A stretch of 64,000 nt of DNA from Paramarasmius palmivorus (lineage: Eukaryota > Basidiomycota > Agaricomycetes > Agaricales > Marasmiaceae), in NCBI GenBank assembly GCA_037176845.1, contig JAYKXP010000069.1:186001-250000 (forward strand), in the 5' to 3' direction. A model generated the notes under the pieces. The model worked only from the letters and a program-made list of their open reading frames with translations. It ran no database searches and was not told where the DNA came from. Positions 13,596 to 26,317 of the stretch are shown piece after piece; positions within the stretch are counted from its first letter, which is position 1, and each line of letters starts with the position of its first letter. The position numbers were made by a program, and so were the translations under genes.

Positions 13596-16152
13596 ATGGA
13601 TTCTACACCTAGATCGCGAGCACCCTTTCTCACCGAGCATGCTGCTATGTCTCCCGACCCCCAACATCGTTTTTATGGACACGGTGGCATCGATTCTGCT
13701 TCTCGAGATTCATTCCAATCTGCCGACAACTCCTACGCTTACTCTGTGCAGTATGCCTCCTCTGTGGACCGTTTGAATCCTAGTCCAGGGCCAGATAATT
13801 GGTCTGGAGGTCGCGAACGCTCAACTCTACAAATGGACGAAAAGGATGCCGTTTATGCCCAGAAATCATCGAAGCGCAAACCGTTAATCATTGGCTGTAT
13901 TGGTTTTCTTGTCGTCGCCATTGCTGGGGCCGCTATCGCCGCCTACTTTGTCATCAAAAACAAGAACGACGACGACAGCGGCGGCAAATCTTCGGTTAAG
14001 ACATTGGCTGTGACGGGTGGAGATGGTAGTAAAGTCACGCTGGAGGATGGATCCACTTTCACGTACAACAATCCATATGGTGGACACTGGTATCACGACC
14101 CGAATAATCCCTGGAATAACAACGCGAAGGCGCAGTCGTGGACCCCAGCTTTGAATGAAACTTTCAATTACGGCGTTGACCGAGTCCGTGGGTGAGTGAT
14201 TTTTCGCATCAGCCATTTCGTGATGGTAACGATATATCGCTTGATAGAGTGAATATCGGTGGTTGGCTGAATATTGAACCTGTACGTCTTTTCCTACTTA
14301 TTCGTTCCCATAATCCCGTCTGACCCCCGCCTTTTCGTACAGTTCATGCAAGTAGCGTTTCCCTCACACAATGTCCCGCAGGCACTGAGATTTTCTTACC
14401 GAACAGTGTCCCGGCACTTTTTGAGAAATATGCACATATCACTCCTAGGGTCGTCGACGAGTGGGGTTTACATGCCGCAATGAGAGATGATCCGGATGGC
14501 GGCGGTATAGACCAGATAGAAGAACACTACAAGACCTTTATTGTGAGTAGAGCCGACTCCATATTTGAAACATACTAATACCAGCCCCCTAGACCGAACA
14601 AGATTTCGCTGAAATCGCCGCCGCAGGACTCAACTACATTCGTCTCCCTATACCGTGGTGGGCAATCGAAACAAGAGATGACGAACCCTTCCTGGCAAAC
14701 GTTTGTTGGAAGTGCGTTTCACCGCGTCCTCCTCCTTTTTTTCTCCGTTAGGCTAACCCAATATCAGATACGTCCTCAAAGCCATCGGCTGGGCGCGAAA
14801 GTACGGACTTCGCATTAACCTCGATCTACATGCTGTCCCCGGTAGCCAGAATTCGTGGAACCATTCCGGTCGCTTGAACAAAGGGGTGAACATGCTCAAC
14901 GGACCCATGGGTTTGGCCAATGCCCAACGTACACTCGATTATATCCGTATCATCGCCGAATTCATCCACCAGCCTCAATACCGTGATGTTGTTACCATGT
15001 TTGGTGTCCTCAATGAACCTAGAGAACCATTCATCGGTGCCGAACAACTCGAAGCTTTGTAAGTCGTACTTGTTCTGCCCCGAATCCATATGTGACTGAT
15101 ATGATGTCTACAGCTATGCAGAAGCCTACCGAATTGTTAGGGAAGTGACTGGTTCTGATGCCGGCGCATGGGTGTCGATTCACGAGGGCTTCCGATCTTG
15201 GGGCGACTGGGATGACTTCCTTCCTAATGCGCACAACCTGGCTGTCGATTATCACCCCTACATTGCGTTTGGTGACCAAGTAGATCAGGATTGGGATGCA
15301 CGCGCCAATCAACCTTGCGAGTACTGGGCCCAAAACGTTCAAGACCGTCTTACAAAGTTCGGGTTAATGACTGCAGGAGAGCACAGTAACGCCATCAACG
15401 ATTGTGGGTTATATCTTAACGGTGTCGAGGAAGGTGTAAGATATGATGGAACTTATGTTCCAGAGAAGGTCAAGTCGGCGGGATCTTGCGACAAGTACAC
15501 TGACTGGCCAAACTTCACCGACGCGAGGAAAGAAGGCCTAAAGAACTTTGCGATGGCCAGTATGGATGCTCTTCACGTGAGCCTTTCTTCATTTCTGTAT
15601 GCATTCAACCCCATTGATAAACCTCTTAGAATTACTTCTTCTGGACATGGAAAATCGGCAATTCAACTGCATCTGGCAAGGTTGAATGTCCGGCTTGGTC
15701 ATACAAACTAGGCCTCGATAACGGCTGGATGCCTACGGATCCTCGCGAAGCAGACGGTTACTGCGGAAGTAAATTCGAGTTCAACCAGACGATCCAACCT
15801 GGTTCCGGCAGTGTGAACTATGCACAATACCCCTGGCCACCGACGTCTATTCGTAATGCTGGTAGCCCATCCACGATGCCTAGGTATACTCCTACCGGCG
15901 CCGTTCCTACGTTACCTGGCGGTACTCTCACTGTCTCTGGCGCAAAAGCCACCAAGACGGTCGACGTTGGAAATGGGTGGGCGAACTCCGAATGATCAGG
16001 CAGGGCTGATGGTCCCCATTGAGGGCTGCACATACCTGGATCCTTGGGTGGGTGAAAGTGCAGCCGTACCTGCTCTATGTGCCAGTGCTACTGGTAATTT
16101 GAAACGAGAACCCGAGGCCCTACCGCAACCTACACCACCACCTGCTTTATGA
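13596..16152 (+). CDS. Membrane-anchored glucan 1,3-beta-glucosidase, GH5 (ExgD-like)
   Basis: Type II membrane exo-beta-1,3-glucanase acting at the cell wall. Exons: 13596-14191, 14248-14281, 14343-14347 (5 nt), 14407-14542, 14593-14711, 14768-15058, 15114-15576 and 15630-16152. The N-terminus is a cytosolic tail of about 95 residues, then a TM anchor (IIGCIGFLVVAIAGAAIAAY). Catalytic-domain blocks are GVNIGGWLNIEP, WGLHAAMRDD, YIRLPIPWWAIE, INLDLHAVPGSQN, MFGVLNEPREP (acid/base Glu), VDYHPYIAFG, MTAGEHSNAINDCG (nucleophile Glu) and FFWTWKIGNS. The 5-nt exon and its downstream GC-AG intron (14348-14406, donor GCAAGT) restore IEP-FIVPALFEKY. Near 15987-15990 one extra base converts NPNDQAGLMVPIEGCTY into an early stop at 15995. 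The remaining C-terminus to 16152 stays recognisable, so I extend the gene there. Confidence 0.9.
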
Positions 16153-16653
16153 TGATAAATCTTGCTTTTGCTGTGCATTATCATGATGTTGCTTGCTTAT
16201 CGTTCATTGGACTTGGACTTTGCATTCTTTTAATATCTACATTCATTTAAGCCTACACATCCCATCGTTTGTCCGGACTGTCGTGCACATATACATGGAC
16301 TATAGAATTCGCATAGAATTCAGTTATACATTATAATCGGGTACATACTACTATTGTTGTCGATAGGCAAGGCAGGAATACATGATGTATTTACTACTGA
16401 ATGTGTAACAGAGTTTAGCAGAACCAGTAGTACTTGTCCGCAAATCGCCGTCGTCCGAAAGACGAACGGACACCGACAGTCAAGAAGCACAGACCATGAA
16501 GCACAGATAGTAGAACGCCTTCCAGCCGAGCGACGTTCTGAGCAGCAGAGATGTGCGCAATCCCAAGTCGATAATGCTGAGAGATCTACATGTACAATGC
16601 AATAATGTGTGCAGTACTAATTTTGCTATCCTCTGCCGGTGTGGTAATAATCT
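16153..16653. other. Intergenic, convergent gene ends
   Basis: 500 bp between the 3' end of the glucanase and the 3' end of the second MATE gene. AT-rich in its first half, with nothing else recognisable. Confidence 0.45.
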
Positions 16654-19074
16654 CTACTCTTCCTCGTCGCGAGACCGCAAGCCTTCCTCAGGATCATACT
16701 CAGAGGCCTGTTCCGACCTCTTTCCTTCCTCCAGTCGCGCGAGCACTTTCCTAACTTCCTCGTTCCAATCTGGTGTCCATATAGACAAGACCACTCCAAC
16801 GGCGCTGCACCATATCAAAGCAGCGGTTAATCCGATCCAGAGGCCCTTGAGGCCAAAGTGGAATTCAAACGCGAGAAGAGCGCCGATCGGTATGCCAAGG
16901 ACGTAGTACGCACTTATGTTCAGTATTGCACCAGTGACCTGGACAGGGATCATCGTTAACATTAGGAGAGAAAGTATCTGCAACATGATAACGCACCTGT
17001 TTACCCCTAGCTCTCAAGATACCAGAGGTCACCGCTCCAGTTGCATCGAAGACTTGGAACAGGGCCATTAAGGGTAACACCGTGGTGACTAGTGCTGCAA
17101 CATCTAAGCAGAAAACGGACGTGATCAGTGACTCGATCTTCTTCTGCATCGCCAGTCATCAACGCACTAGGATCCTTGTTAAAGAGGTACGACCATCTTG
17201 TACGGAAAATGAACAGTATAGCACTAAGCCGTATTTGAGTGGGGGCCAGCATTTGAGCCGATCATAGGACGTACCAGAAGACGCCAGCGACGACCAGACC
17301 AAGTAGTATCGATGCTTTCGCGGCAGCTCCAGCTCGGGTTGCTTTCCGTTCTCCAAGGAGATTACCTATCCTGTCGGGGAAATAAGAGCCTGATCGGGAG
17401 CTTGTAACAATGGAGAACATACCTAATTGACGCAGCAATACTTATAGCGAATGGTGCTTGCCACGTAGAGGATGAAGTGACGACAAGAACAGATTGAGCG
17501 GCCAGAACAACATCAGAGCCAAGCCTATATTTCCATTTAGCATTAGCCTCTCTCGATGCCGAAGACTAAAGACTTACTGAGAAGCAATCAAGGCAAGAAT
17601 ATCCCATGCCCACCACTCTGATGCGGTTTGAACTGAAGGACGATGAGCAACTAAGAACATCAAAGAGAGCATCGAGACTGTTGCTTACCAACTCCGGCCA
17701 AGCCAAGTTTGATAATTAACCATAGATTGTTGAACATCGACATTGTGATGGGGTGCCATGCTTCCTTGGGAGCGTAGTATGCTCCGTAAATGATGTAACA
17801 CACTGAAACGATGTAGTATGATGTCGAGGTAGCAATTGGCGCTCCAATGAAACCCAGGCGTATTACTTCTGGTCCCCAGACTAGAGAAATCGTCAGTTGC
17901 CTTGAAGAGACCAAATCTTGAAATAACATACCGAGGAGATAATTGATGATGGCATTTATAGGTGCAACTACCACAATGATATAACCGGGAACGGTGAAGA
18001 GACCTTGCCTTATCGTCAGAACATATTTCTGGAGACATCAAGATCCGTATATATTTACCTTGGGACATAAAGTACCGTCTTGGGCACGTAAATATTACCA
18101 ACGGGTCGCTCTCGCTGGTGAATACTCACCTCGCAACGGATTGAAAGTAAATGCTAGAGCGTATGATGAGATGGTTCATATCCAGGTATGCAGTGGTGGT
18201 TAATTACCTGGGAGACCCAAACACATCCAACGAATGTAGACAGAGGCTAGGCGGGCAACTTCAGGTTCTTGTTTTAGTAACAACAATACCGATTCGCTGT
18301 TCAACCATAAAGCTATTATCGGCTATCATGTGTTCAGCAAGAGGTCAATAAACGTTGTGCAGTGCGCTCACCACCAAAGCTACAGTCATGACCACCACTA
18401 TTGGAAGTGTGAAGATAGAATCACCAAAGTAGAGAAATCGGCGCACTCATTCGCTGACTCCACAAACCAACAAGTGTAGGCTGATCTGATGTCCACGCTG
18501 ATGGAAGTAAAGTATCTAAGGCACTCGCGAATCCCAAAATGATACTCAGACCAGTAACATTGACGGTCATTTCACCTAATGTGATTGCAGCGAGGGCAGC
18601 TGTGGATATACGTCCAATTGAGAGTACGGAGACGACCACCAGTGAGTATTCCATTACGTTTAACCTTTCAATTTGTCAGCGAAGGAGAGCGGCGTTAGAG
18701 AAAGGTGGAGACATACCCGAACACAGGTAACGCATATTTTGCCACCATCCCCGCTTCATACCACAACATGGACGATACAGAAGAATGCTCTTCTTCCACT
18801 GTATTTTTAGTTGAATTTGACGAGAAAGAGTCATTTCGTTGAAGCTGATGACCAAGGAGGGGCGTATTCTCATTCGTGGTGTGATCGTAATCTTGAACTG
18901 ATGATACGGCACCTTCCCGAATGCGATCTTGCAATTCTGGCCTCTTCCTTGGTACACTGGGACTACTCTAATGATAAGTTAGATCAAAACCAATATTAGG
19001 TAGTCATACAGAGAGCTTACAGATTCAGCGTTGGTTGGAGGATTTTGTCCAGCGTTTGAGAGCCTTCTCGCCAT
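16654..19074 (-). CDS. MATE-family multidrug/toxin extrusion transporter (copy 2)
   Basis: Paralogue of the MATE gene at 420-2964. It starts MARRLSNAGQNPPTNAES at 19074, followed by an acidic cytosolic tail containing NENTPLL and then MVAKYALPVFG. Further blocks: MEYSLVVVSVLSIGR, LAAITLGEMTVNVTGLS, ALDTLLPSAWTSDQP, WGPEVIRLGFIGAPIATSTS, PKEAWHPITM, TASEWWAWDILALIASQ, RIGNLLGERKATRAG, RWSYLFNKDP, and LGIPIGALLAFEFHFGLKG; C-terminus SRDEEE. Many short exons share boundaries with copy 1, including the tiny pair encoding (A)FTFN and RYFMSQG. In copy 2 the first of that pair is 24 nt where copy 1 has 25, so the frame breaks near 18139-18141 unless one base is missing from the sequence. Divergent from uS8m with 344 bp between the start codons. 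Substrate unknown. Confidence 0.82.
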
Positions 19075-19418
19075 TATGCTTGAAATGCTAGACGGTGAGA
19101 TAGAGAGGTATTGAATATGAGAAGAATGTCCGCAATGGTGCGGCACAGTACGGGGGGTACGTGAATAGTCCAACAGTCGTCTATAGAGATGATGACTGAC
19201 GGAAGGCGAGCGAGAAAATTGGAATGTAGTCCGGACCTGATCCGGACACTGAGCGCCTGGGCTTCGACGGGCAAGCCCGATTAGGCGCCAAGCATCGTTA
19301 CTCTTCTTCGACGTTGAAGGTGACTGTGACGACGACGAACACGCGAATTCCTCTGTTCAAAACTTCACGGTTAGTGCTCAGATTTGTGTTAAATGATAAT
19401 ATTCTAAATTTTAATTAG
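19075..19418. promoter_or_regulatory. Divergent promoter space, MATE copy 2 / uS8m
   Basis: 344 bp between two divergent start codons. It becomes AT-rich over the last 40 bp before the uS8m ATG. No specific element identified. Confidence 0.35.
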
Positions 19419-19883
19419 ATGCCTCTTCCCTACGACCTCTGCGCTCGAATGCAAAACGCATTCCGAGCACGACATCAAAAAATCGCCCTCGAGCACAATA
19501 CTCAGAATCTCGGGATTTTGTCTATACTTCTACGCGCTGGCTTCGTCTCAAATCTCACTCGAGGGACCATAGAGGAACCGTCACCAGCCAAGTTCAACGA
19601 AGTTCGGGAGGCTCAACAACGGATATGGGCAGACCTGAAGTACCGCGACGACCGACCAGTGCTAAACCACATGGAACTAGTCAGCAAACCTAGCAAACGC
19701 ATATTCATGGACCTCTCCGAGATTCGTCAGATATGCAGTGGAAGGCGGGCACAGACTATCGCGCCCTTGGGAATGGGAGAGATTGCAGTGGTGAAAACGA
19801 AGAACAAAGAGCACCAGTGGTTAGAAGCGAGAGAGGCTCTACGTCTTAAGCTTCCTGGGGAAGTTGTTTGTCGTGCACGCTGA
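19419..19883 (+). CDS. Mitochondrial small-subunit ribosomal protein uS8m
   Basis: Single-exon gene for a 154-residue protein of the mitochondrial 30S-like subunit, homologous to bacterial S8 and yeast Mrps8. It starts PYDLCARMQNAFRARHQKIA, matching the S8 N-terminal helix that contacts 16S-type rRNA. It continues LGILSILLRAGFVSNLTRGT and RPVLNHMELVSKPSKRIFM. The C-terminal block GEIAVVKTKNKEHQWLEARE-ALRLKLPGEVVCRAR corresponds to the S8 signature region and the final Gly-Glu strand. The absence of introns is unusual beside its intron-rich neighbours but normal for small ribosomal genes. No frame problems. The mitochondrial role rests on resemblance to fungal mitochondrial S8; no cleavable targeting peptide is obvious. 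Confidence 0.85.
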   Translation: MPLPYDLCARMQNAFRARHQKIALEHNTQNLGILSILLRAGFVSNLTRGTIEEPSPAKFNEVREAQQRIWADLKYRDDRPVLNHMELVSKPSKRIFMDLSEIRQICSGRRAQTIAPLGMGEIAVVKTKNKEHQWLEAREALRLKLPGEVVCRAR

Positions 19884-20007
19884 AGCATCTGGTATAAGAT
19901 GGTGCGTACCTTTGGTCGTTCTTGTCTTTCCTCGAACTTATGTCTTCCTCAGGCGTCATTACTTTGCTTGTTATCGTATGCAGATGAAATAATAAAAGTC
20001 TCTATTC

Positions 20008-20367
20008 TCAGCAAGCGGTTGAAACTTGAGAAAACAAGACACGAATACCCTCTTCCTGCCCCACAATGCTGCTGTGCTTGAACTTATTAGCCTGTTTCTT
20101 CCCTGGTCCTGGTGTGAAGTCGTCGTCAGCAGAAGTGCTGGTTTCAACATTGGACTCGCTTCCTCTCTCATGATCATCGCTGTAAGGAACACAATTCCCA
20201 TACCATTTTGCCGCTGGTGGTTCTCCGAGGAGATATCTTCCCACCTGCAGAGTTGTTTTCAGTGTTTTGACGATAAGATAGATATATCCTTCTGCCTTGG
20301 AATCGTGAGTTGCTGCAGGTTCATATCTCAATATCATTTTAATCCTATCTCGCAGATATCTTTTCAT
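20008..20367 (-). CDS. Possible small hypothetical protein
   Basis: Open frame of 119 codons convergent with uS8m. It reads MKRYLRDRIKMILRYEPAAT, YIYLIVKTLKTTLQVGRYLL, GEPPAAKWYGNCVPYSDD, then a charged Ser/Lys-rich tail. The first half looks like a folded helical protein and the second like a disordered tail. The ATG may be internal to a longer spliced gene starting between 20367 and 20540, but I found no clear upstream exon. Family not recognised. It could be a chance frame. Confidence 0.35.
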   Translation of the reverse strand: MKRYLRDRIKMILRYEPAATHDSKAEGYIYLIVKTLKTTLQVGRYLLGEPPAAKWYGNCVPYSDDHERGSESNVETSTSADDDFTPGPGKKQANKFKHSSIVGQEEGIRVLFSQVSTAC

Positions 20368-20541
20368 CCCGAGCCTACAATGCTAGACGCGGAGGTGGCC
20401 AAGTTCCTGAGAGTTTGTGACTACAATAGGGACTGCAATTGAGTTCTATATAGTCCGTTGTTGGTAAGCTTCTTTCAGGACGTACATATAAAGTCTAATC
20501 TTGACGCCCCTTAACAGCCAGCTCCCGCTCACGTATATCCC

Positions 20542-23271
20542 ATGTCTGACGAGCATAGCGAGAAACACGAAGGCAGCAAGGAGGCGACGGAGGCCAGTAT
20601 CGACGCTGGCTCCGAAGTCGATCTCCTTGAGTATTACGAAAAGCGAGCTGGGTCTTTGGTCGTGGATCCAGAGTGCGTGTTTTAAATTTCCCTGAGTCTG
20701 ATACTTATATTCTTGTCAACAGAGAAGCAAAGGTGGAATTTGGAGACGCAGTCGCGTCAAGATTGAAACTCTCGGAGGACGGAACGAAGGTTCTCTGGCC
20801 ACAGCCAACCGATTCCCCACACGATCCTCAAAATTGGAGCGATCGTCGTAAAGCCTTGCATCTTTAATCATAACTCTAGCGGCCATAGTGCCCGATTTCG
20901 ATTCTGGCATAGGTGAGTTCGGGCTCTGGTCGCCATTGACATCACCGTGTATCGTTGACACTCCCTGCAGGTATCGCTGCCATCTTTGCGCTGGCGGAAC
21001 AATTCAATACCACTCCAAACAACATCAATAGTTCGTCACAATCTCCCCCTTGGTACCCTTACGGACTATACGGACTAACCCCATTGTATCATTTTTTGCT
21101 TTCTTCACCCAGATACGACTTCAAAGTACGTGAATTTTTCAGTGGTACACCTAACGAGGCTAATCAAATCCTCAAGCTGGAGTATCTTTTTGCTTGGTAG
21201 GAACCCTCTTAATTCTGCTCATACCGCTAGTGATACGTGTGGCAGGATGGGGCGGAATTTTTGCCGTTATCTTGATTCGGCGTTATGGTCGACTTCCTAT
21301 TCTGTTTTGGTCACAGGTGCTTTTCCAATGTCCTTTATTGTTTTACATCACTCACTTTTGGCATAGATCCTAGCCCTTGCTTTCTTGATAGGATGCACGT
21401 TTGCACCGAACCTCAGGACGTTCACTGGTATGTTCTACCCGTTATGACTGCATGTCAACCGCGTTGCTGATCAGAAGCGCACGCAAGTCATGCGATGCTT
21501 AACCGCTCTTTTTGGGTACGTTCATGGGACATCTGATTTCAAGTACTTCGTTGTTTTAATCTTGCAATCGAAGCACGGCGCCTCAAGTAACGGTGAGCTT
21601 GTTTGACCAATGCAACTTACATGCACTGAGCAATCATCCCGTAGGGTCTATATGTGGTCTCTGACTTATACCCTTTCCACCTGCAAGCACGGAAGGCAAG
21701 CCACAATATTGGTGGTAGCTGAGTTATGCTTACTTTTCGGCGCCAAAGCTCAATGTCTGGACCATGGGCTTTATCCTAAGTCCATTTCTGTCTCCTTTCT
21801 TGTGCGGTTTCCTGGTCGCCCGTGAAAATTGGCGTTGGTCTTATGGTGTGATATACCTTTTCATGATTTCTTTCCGTATTCTCACCATGTGCTTTCAGGA
21901 CTTGGTTCGATGTATGGTGCGGTTGTCTGTGTCATGATCATACTATTCATGGAAGAAACGTACGGAATGTTCGCCATCCCAGGCTTGTGCTGACTCTATG
22001 TCGTAGGATGTACGACCGACATCTAAGACCCGTTCCTGAACCAGGTGCAAAGGGTGGTATCCGTTATCGATTAGAGTCCCTCGTAGGCATTACGGGTTTC
22101 CGAATGGCAAAGTACCGCACTTCATGGAAGGAAGCTATATTCTCGCCGTTCTATATTGTATGGCGCCCACATCTGCTTGGTATCCTCGTGTTTGAGGCAA
22201 GCTTGACATCTCTTTACATGCTCCAGTATAGCTAAAGGTTCTTTCAAGGCAATGGTGTTCGGTTTCAGCATCGGTGAATCAATGACTTCGTAGCCATGTC
22301 TTTGAACTCTTCAAACTTTGTGATAGGTATCAATGTGACGAATGCTGTTTTCCTCGGCCTACCTCCGCCACAGGGCTTCGGATGGAGCCAGCTAGCCATT
22401 GCTGGTGGCTATGGCACACCAATTGTCAGCAATCCGTCCTTGACCTACTTCTGTCACTTACGGTTCCCTAGGTCGCGGTGCTCATCGGAGAGTTTGTGGG
22501 TCGGTACAACAACGATTTCATCATGAACACGAGCATCAGGCGCAACAAGGGCGTGTTTATTCCTGAAAGTAGACTTTGGTGTGTAACTGGACGAACCTAT
22601 GCACCTCCGAAACTGACATCCAACCAGGGCCTGCTACCTGGCAATGCCGCTATACATCTGTGGCTTTGTTACTTTGGGAGCCGCGGTTCAAGAGCGCTTG
22701 ACTACCGGTGCTCTGATTATGGGCTGGGGAATCGCGGAGCTCGCAGTCATGATCAACACTGTCGCCGTCTGTGGGTACCCGTTGACCAACCATGCTATAG
22801 AACAGTTTAATAACATTTTTTGTTAACAGACGCGTATTGCAACGATTGTTTCCCGAAGCAAAAGGTATACCCGTGGAGGATCCTCAATAGTGACGCCTTC
22901 TCACTTCTTCACAGGGTGAAATTAGTGCCCTCATCAACCTAGCTCGAACACTCGGAGGTAGGCTTCTTCCTCGGCGTTAGTGTCGTATCGTTCATCCTAG
23001 GATGTAGGTTTTAGCGTGGCATACTTCCAAGTACCCTGGGCTGAGAAGAATGGCGCATTACAAACATTCGGTGTCGAAGCCGCGTGCGTTGTCATTGTTA
23101 TCCACTTGTGGGAAAGATAATCTCACCGTTTACCAGAATCGTCGTCGGTTTATTCATCCTCATCGTCCCCGCGTTGCAGATCTTCGGTCAAAGACTTAGG
23201 GTGAGTTTATTTTCCTAAATCTGAGTAGAGTCTGATGGCCTCGTGTCTTCTAGGAACGATTCTCCACCTGA
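20542..23271 (+). CDS. MFS transporter, DHA1-like (tandem copy 1; one frameshift)
   Basis: Twelve-TM major facilitator, substrate unknown. The start MSDEHSEKHEG leads to the family-specific segment EFGDAVASRLKLSEDGTKVL and WPQPTDSPHDPQNWSDRRKA. Then come PDFDSGIG, GGIFAVILIRRYGRLPILFW, IGCTFAPNL, MRCLTALFGTAPQVT, GLYVVSDLYPFHLQARK, ENWRWSYG, MYDRHLRPVPEP, LPPPQGFGWSQLAIAGGYG, DAYCNDCFPKQK, NLARTLGG, FSVAYFQVPWAEKNG and terminal RERFST. About 18 short introns, two of them GC-AG (21696-21748 and 22197-22248, donors GCAAGC). At 20861-20867 one T appears missing: ALHL should continue IITLAAIVPDFDSG as in the next gene, but the given frame stops. The exon end near 21030 is also unclear. Head-to-tail with the gene at 23726, sharing most of its sequence and intron pattern. 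Confidence 0.82.
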
Positions 23272-23725
23272 GCGTCAATCTATTGCAAGGGATCGTAAAA
23301 TAGCGACTTCTCTGGTCATTCTAAATACATATTGCTTTGTTGGTACCTGGTTTCGATTGTACTTATGATACCTGTGCTTTGACTTCGCCCCACAGATTGC
23401 GGGGAGTGCCGGCGCGCGGCGGGAAAGTGCGACATATCGGCTTATCTTTTGAAGTATTTCCACATTTTGAACGGCCAGGCTCTGCCATTTAGCGCTTCCA
23501 GCTGCTCTCAGACCTGTGCAACCTACATTCACATTACGAAGGACGGAGATCCCTATATGGGATGGTGGCCCTCACGACCACTATCACAAGGAACTCCATG
23601 TTTCGCATCACTACTTTTACCGCACTTCTAAATTTCGAAGGGACCGGGCGGTCACCTGAACATTCTGTTCTATAAATTGCTGCTGGCTTTCTGAACAATG
23701 CATTCCGACCTACACAACGTCCAGG

Positions 23726-26248
23726 ATGCAAGACCCAGAGAAGGCAGTGGCCGAAGTGGAGCTCAAGAACGGAACAAGTGATGCGTCCAGTGAGGAGGAG
23801 GAGATCAATTGGGCTATTTACCACGAAGAACATGCAGGACGTTTGGTCGTTGATCCTCAGTGCGTCTCTATCGTTGATGTCACACCAATAACTCATGATC
23901 TCCCTGTTTCGTAGAGAAGCGAAGATTGAGTTCGGAGAAGAAAGAGCTTCCAAGCTGAAATTAACCCCGGATGGTACCAAAGTACTGTGGCCACAACCTG
24001 CAGACTCCCCTAAAGACCCTCAGAACTGGAGCAACCGTCGCAAGGCGCTTCATCTGTTTGTCATAACTTTGGCTGCGATCGTGCCCGACTTCGATTCTGG
24101 AATAGGTGGGCAGCCCATACCTTGACACTGCATCGCATGTCCTCTATTGAAACCACATATTAGGCATTGCATCCCTCTTCGCTCTGGCTAAGGAGTTCAA
24201 CACTACAACAGGGGTCATCAACAATGTCACTTCCAAGTATGTTCCAACATCGCTAATCATAACGGTCACTGAAAAGGTACCCTATTCAGCTGGAGTATTT
24301 TCCTTCTAGGTTTGAGACGTTTGTATTCTTTGAAGGATTCTTTAGAGCTTCGTTCGTCTAGGTCCCGGTGGGGTTTTTGCCGTTTGGATCATTAACCGAT
24401 ATGGCCGACTTCCGGTCCTGTTCTGGTCTCAGGTGATTGTTCGAGTCCCCTGTCTGCTTCGCTGACCAGCTGAACGCTGCTAGGTGTTTGCGCTCGGATT
24501 CCTCATCGGTTGTACCTTTGCTCCGAATCTTTCTACCTTCGCGGGTAATGATACTTTATTCGTGAACAATCCTTTTCTAACATGCTTTACAGCCATGAGA
24601 TGCCTCACTGCTCTCTTTGGGTAGGACTTCCAAAGCCACTGTGTTTGCTGTAACCTGATTTATACATGTCTACTTAGAACTGCACCACAGATCTCTGTAT
24701 GTTCTCGTGTCTGCTTCTGGTGTATTTTTGACGTCTTTCACTGCAGGGACTATACGTCGTGACCGATCTATATCCTTTCCATTTACAAGCAAGAATGGTA
24801 CCGTGAATCTGCCTAGGTATCACTTAGTGACTGATACCTATGGCATTAGCTTAACATTTGGACCATGGGATTTATTATTAGTCCCTTCCTATCACCATTT
24901 GGTGAGTTATGGGAAGGTTCCTGAATCTGATCCGTCGATCTCACGTTTTACGCAGCTTTCGGCTTCCTTGTTGCCCGTGCTAATTGGAGGTGGTCCTATG
25001 GCATCGGGTCCATGTACGGTGCCGTCGTGTGTATTTTGATAGCACTTTTCATGGAGGAAACGTGAGTGTACCGCGCCGCCGATCGTTTCTCATAAACTAA
25101 CATTTTCAAGAATGTATGATCGGAAGAGGAAGGACTTGCCTGAACCTGGGAGTGGCCTGCGCTATCGCCTAGAGACGCTCACAGGCATCACAGGTGCGCG
25201 GTTGGCAAAATATCGAGTTACATGGTTTGAATCCATTTCGACAACTTTCCGAGTTGTGTGGAGACCGCATTTACTGGGAATATTGCTATTTGAGGGCGTA
25301 CTGTTCGGATTTGGTATTGGTATAAACGTAAGTTCATCGGACGGGCTAGGACTTCCCAAAGAATGACACGTTGTGAAGGTCACTATGGCCGTGTTCCTCG
25401 GTAGTCCACCACCACTTGGATTTGGGTGGAGTGAATTTGCTATCGCTGGAGGATATGGAACACCTATTGTAAGACAGAAATGTGGCTTTCTGGTAATATC
25501 ACTCATCGTCACTGTAGGTCGCGGTTATCGTCGGAGAGCTTATTGGAAGATTCGTGAACGACTGGATCATGAATACCAGCATCAAACGCAACAAGGGTGT
25601 TTTCGAAGCCGAGAATCGTCTTTGGTATGTATGCTTTGTCACCTTGGTGCACTATACTTAGCATTGCTACAACAGGGCAACATATATTGCATTAGCATTA
25701 TATATCTGCGGTTTTGTGTTGATTGGTGCTGCATTACAGAAACATTTGAACACTGCGGCATTGATATTTGGATGGGGGATAGCAGAGACTGCTATTATGG
25801 TGGCCACAGTCGCCATTTGTAGGGATTTACATATTACTCTGGATCATACCACTGACGCTGTCTTTAGACGCATATTGTAACGACTGTTTCCCTGGGCAAC
25901 AGGTAAGTGCACCAGACCTCAAAGACATTCAGCGTTATTGAATAAATGTAGGGCGAGATTAGCGCGTTGATCAATCTGGCCCGCACTTTGGGAGGCTTCA
26001 GTGTTGCATACTTCCAGGTGCCATGGGCAGAGAAGCATGGCGCATTACAGACATTTGGCTGTGAGGCTGCGTAAGTGTTCCCACCGGGATCTAAACAGAT
26101 GTTGACATTTCCTGCAGAATCGTCGTTGGACTTTTCTTCCTAATTGTACCCTCGCTCCAGGTGTTTGGAGCGCGACTAAGAGTAAGTCATATTTCGACTT
26201 GACTTGTTCGATCTGCTAAACGGTGTTTAGACCCGGTTCTCGCTTTAG
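23726..26248 (+). CDS. MFS transporter, DHA1-like (tandem copy 2)
   Basis: Closest match in the window to the gene at 20542-23271, and the cleanest copy of the three. It starts MQDPEKAVAEVELKNG with an acidic EEEE stretch. Blocks: RLVVDP, EFGEERASKLKLTPDGTKVL, PKDPQNWSNRRKALHLFVIT, PDFDSGIGIASLFALAKEFN, GGVFAVWIINRYGRLPVLFW, IGCTFAPNLSTFA, GLYVVTDLYPFHLQARM, NIWTMGFIISPFLSPF, ARANWRWSYGIGSMYG, FGFGIGIN, AYCNDCFPGQQ, GEISALINLARTLGG and terminal RTRFSL. The exons I joined stay in one frame. The N-terminal cytosolic tail is about 100 residues before TM1. It ends 69 bp before the stop of the oppositely oriented third copy. No substrate can be inferred from sequence. Confidence 0.87.
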
Positions 26249-26317
26249 TCTACCTGGACCATACCCCTTCTTTCTGTCTCGAGATACTGAATTCTGTACT
26301 ATCATTACATACAAAAG

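Noticed and set aside
20955..21830. MFS copy 1 as heavily decayed
   Set aside because: Most apparent stops lie in short introns, including two GC-AG introns; only one exon frameshift remains.
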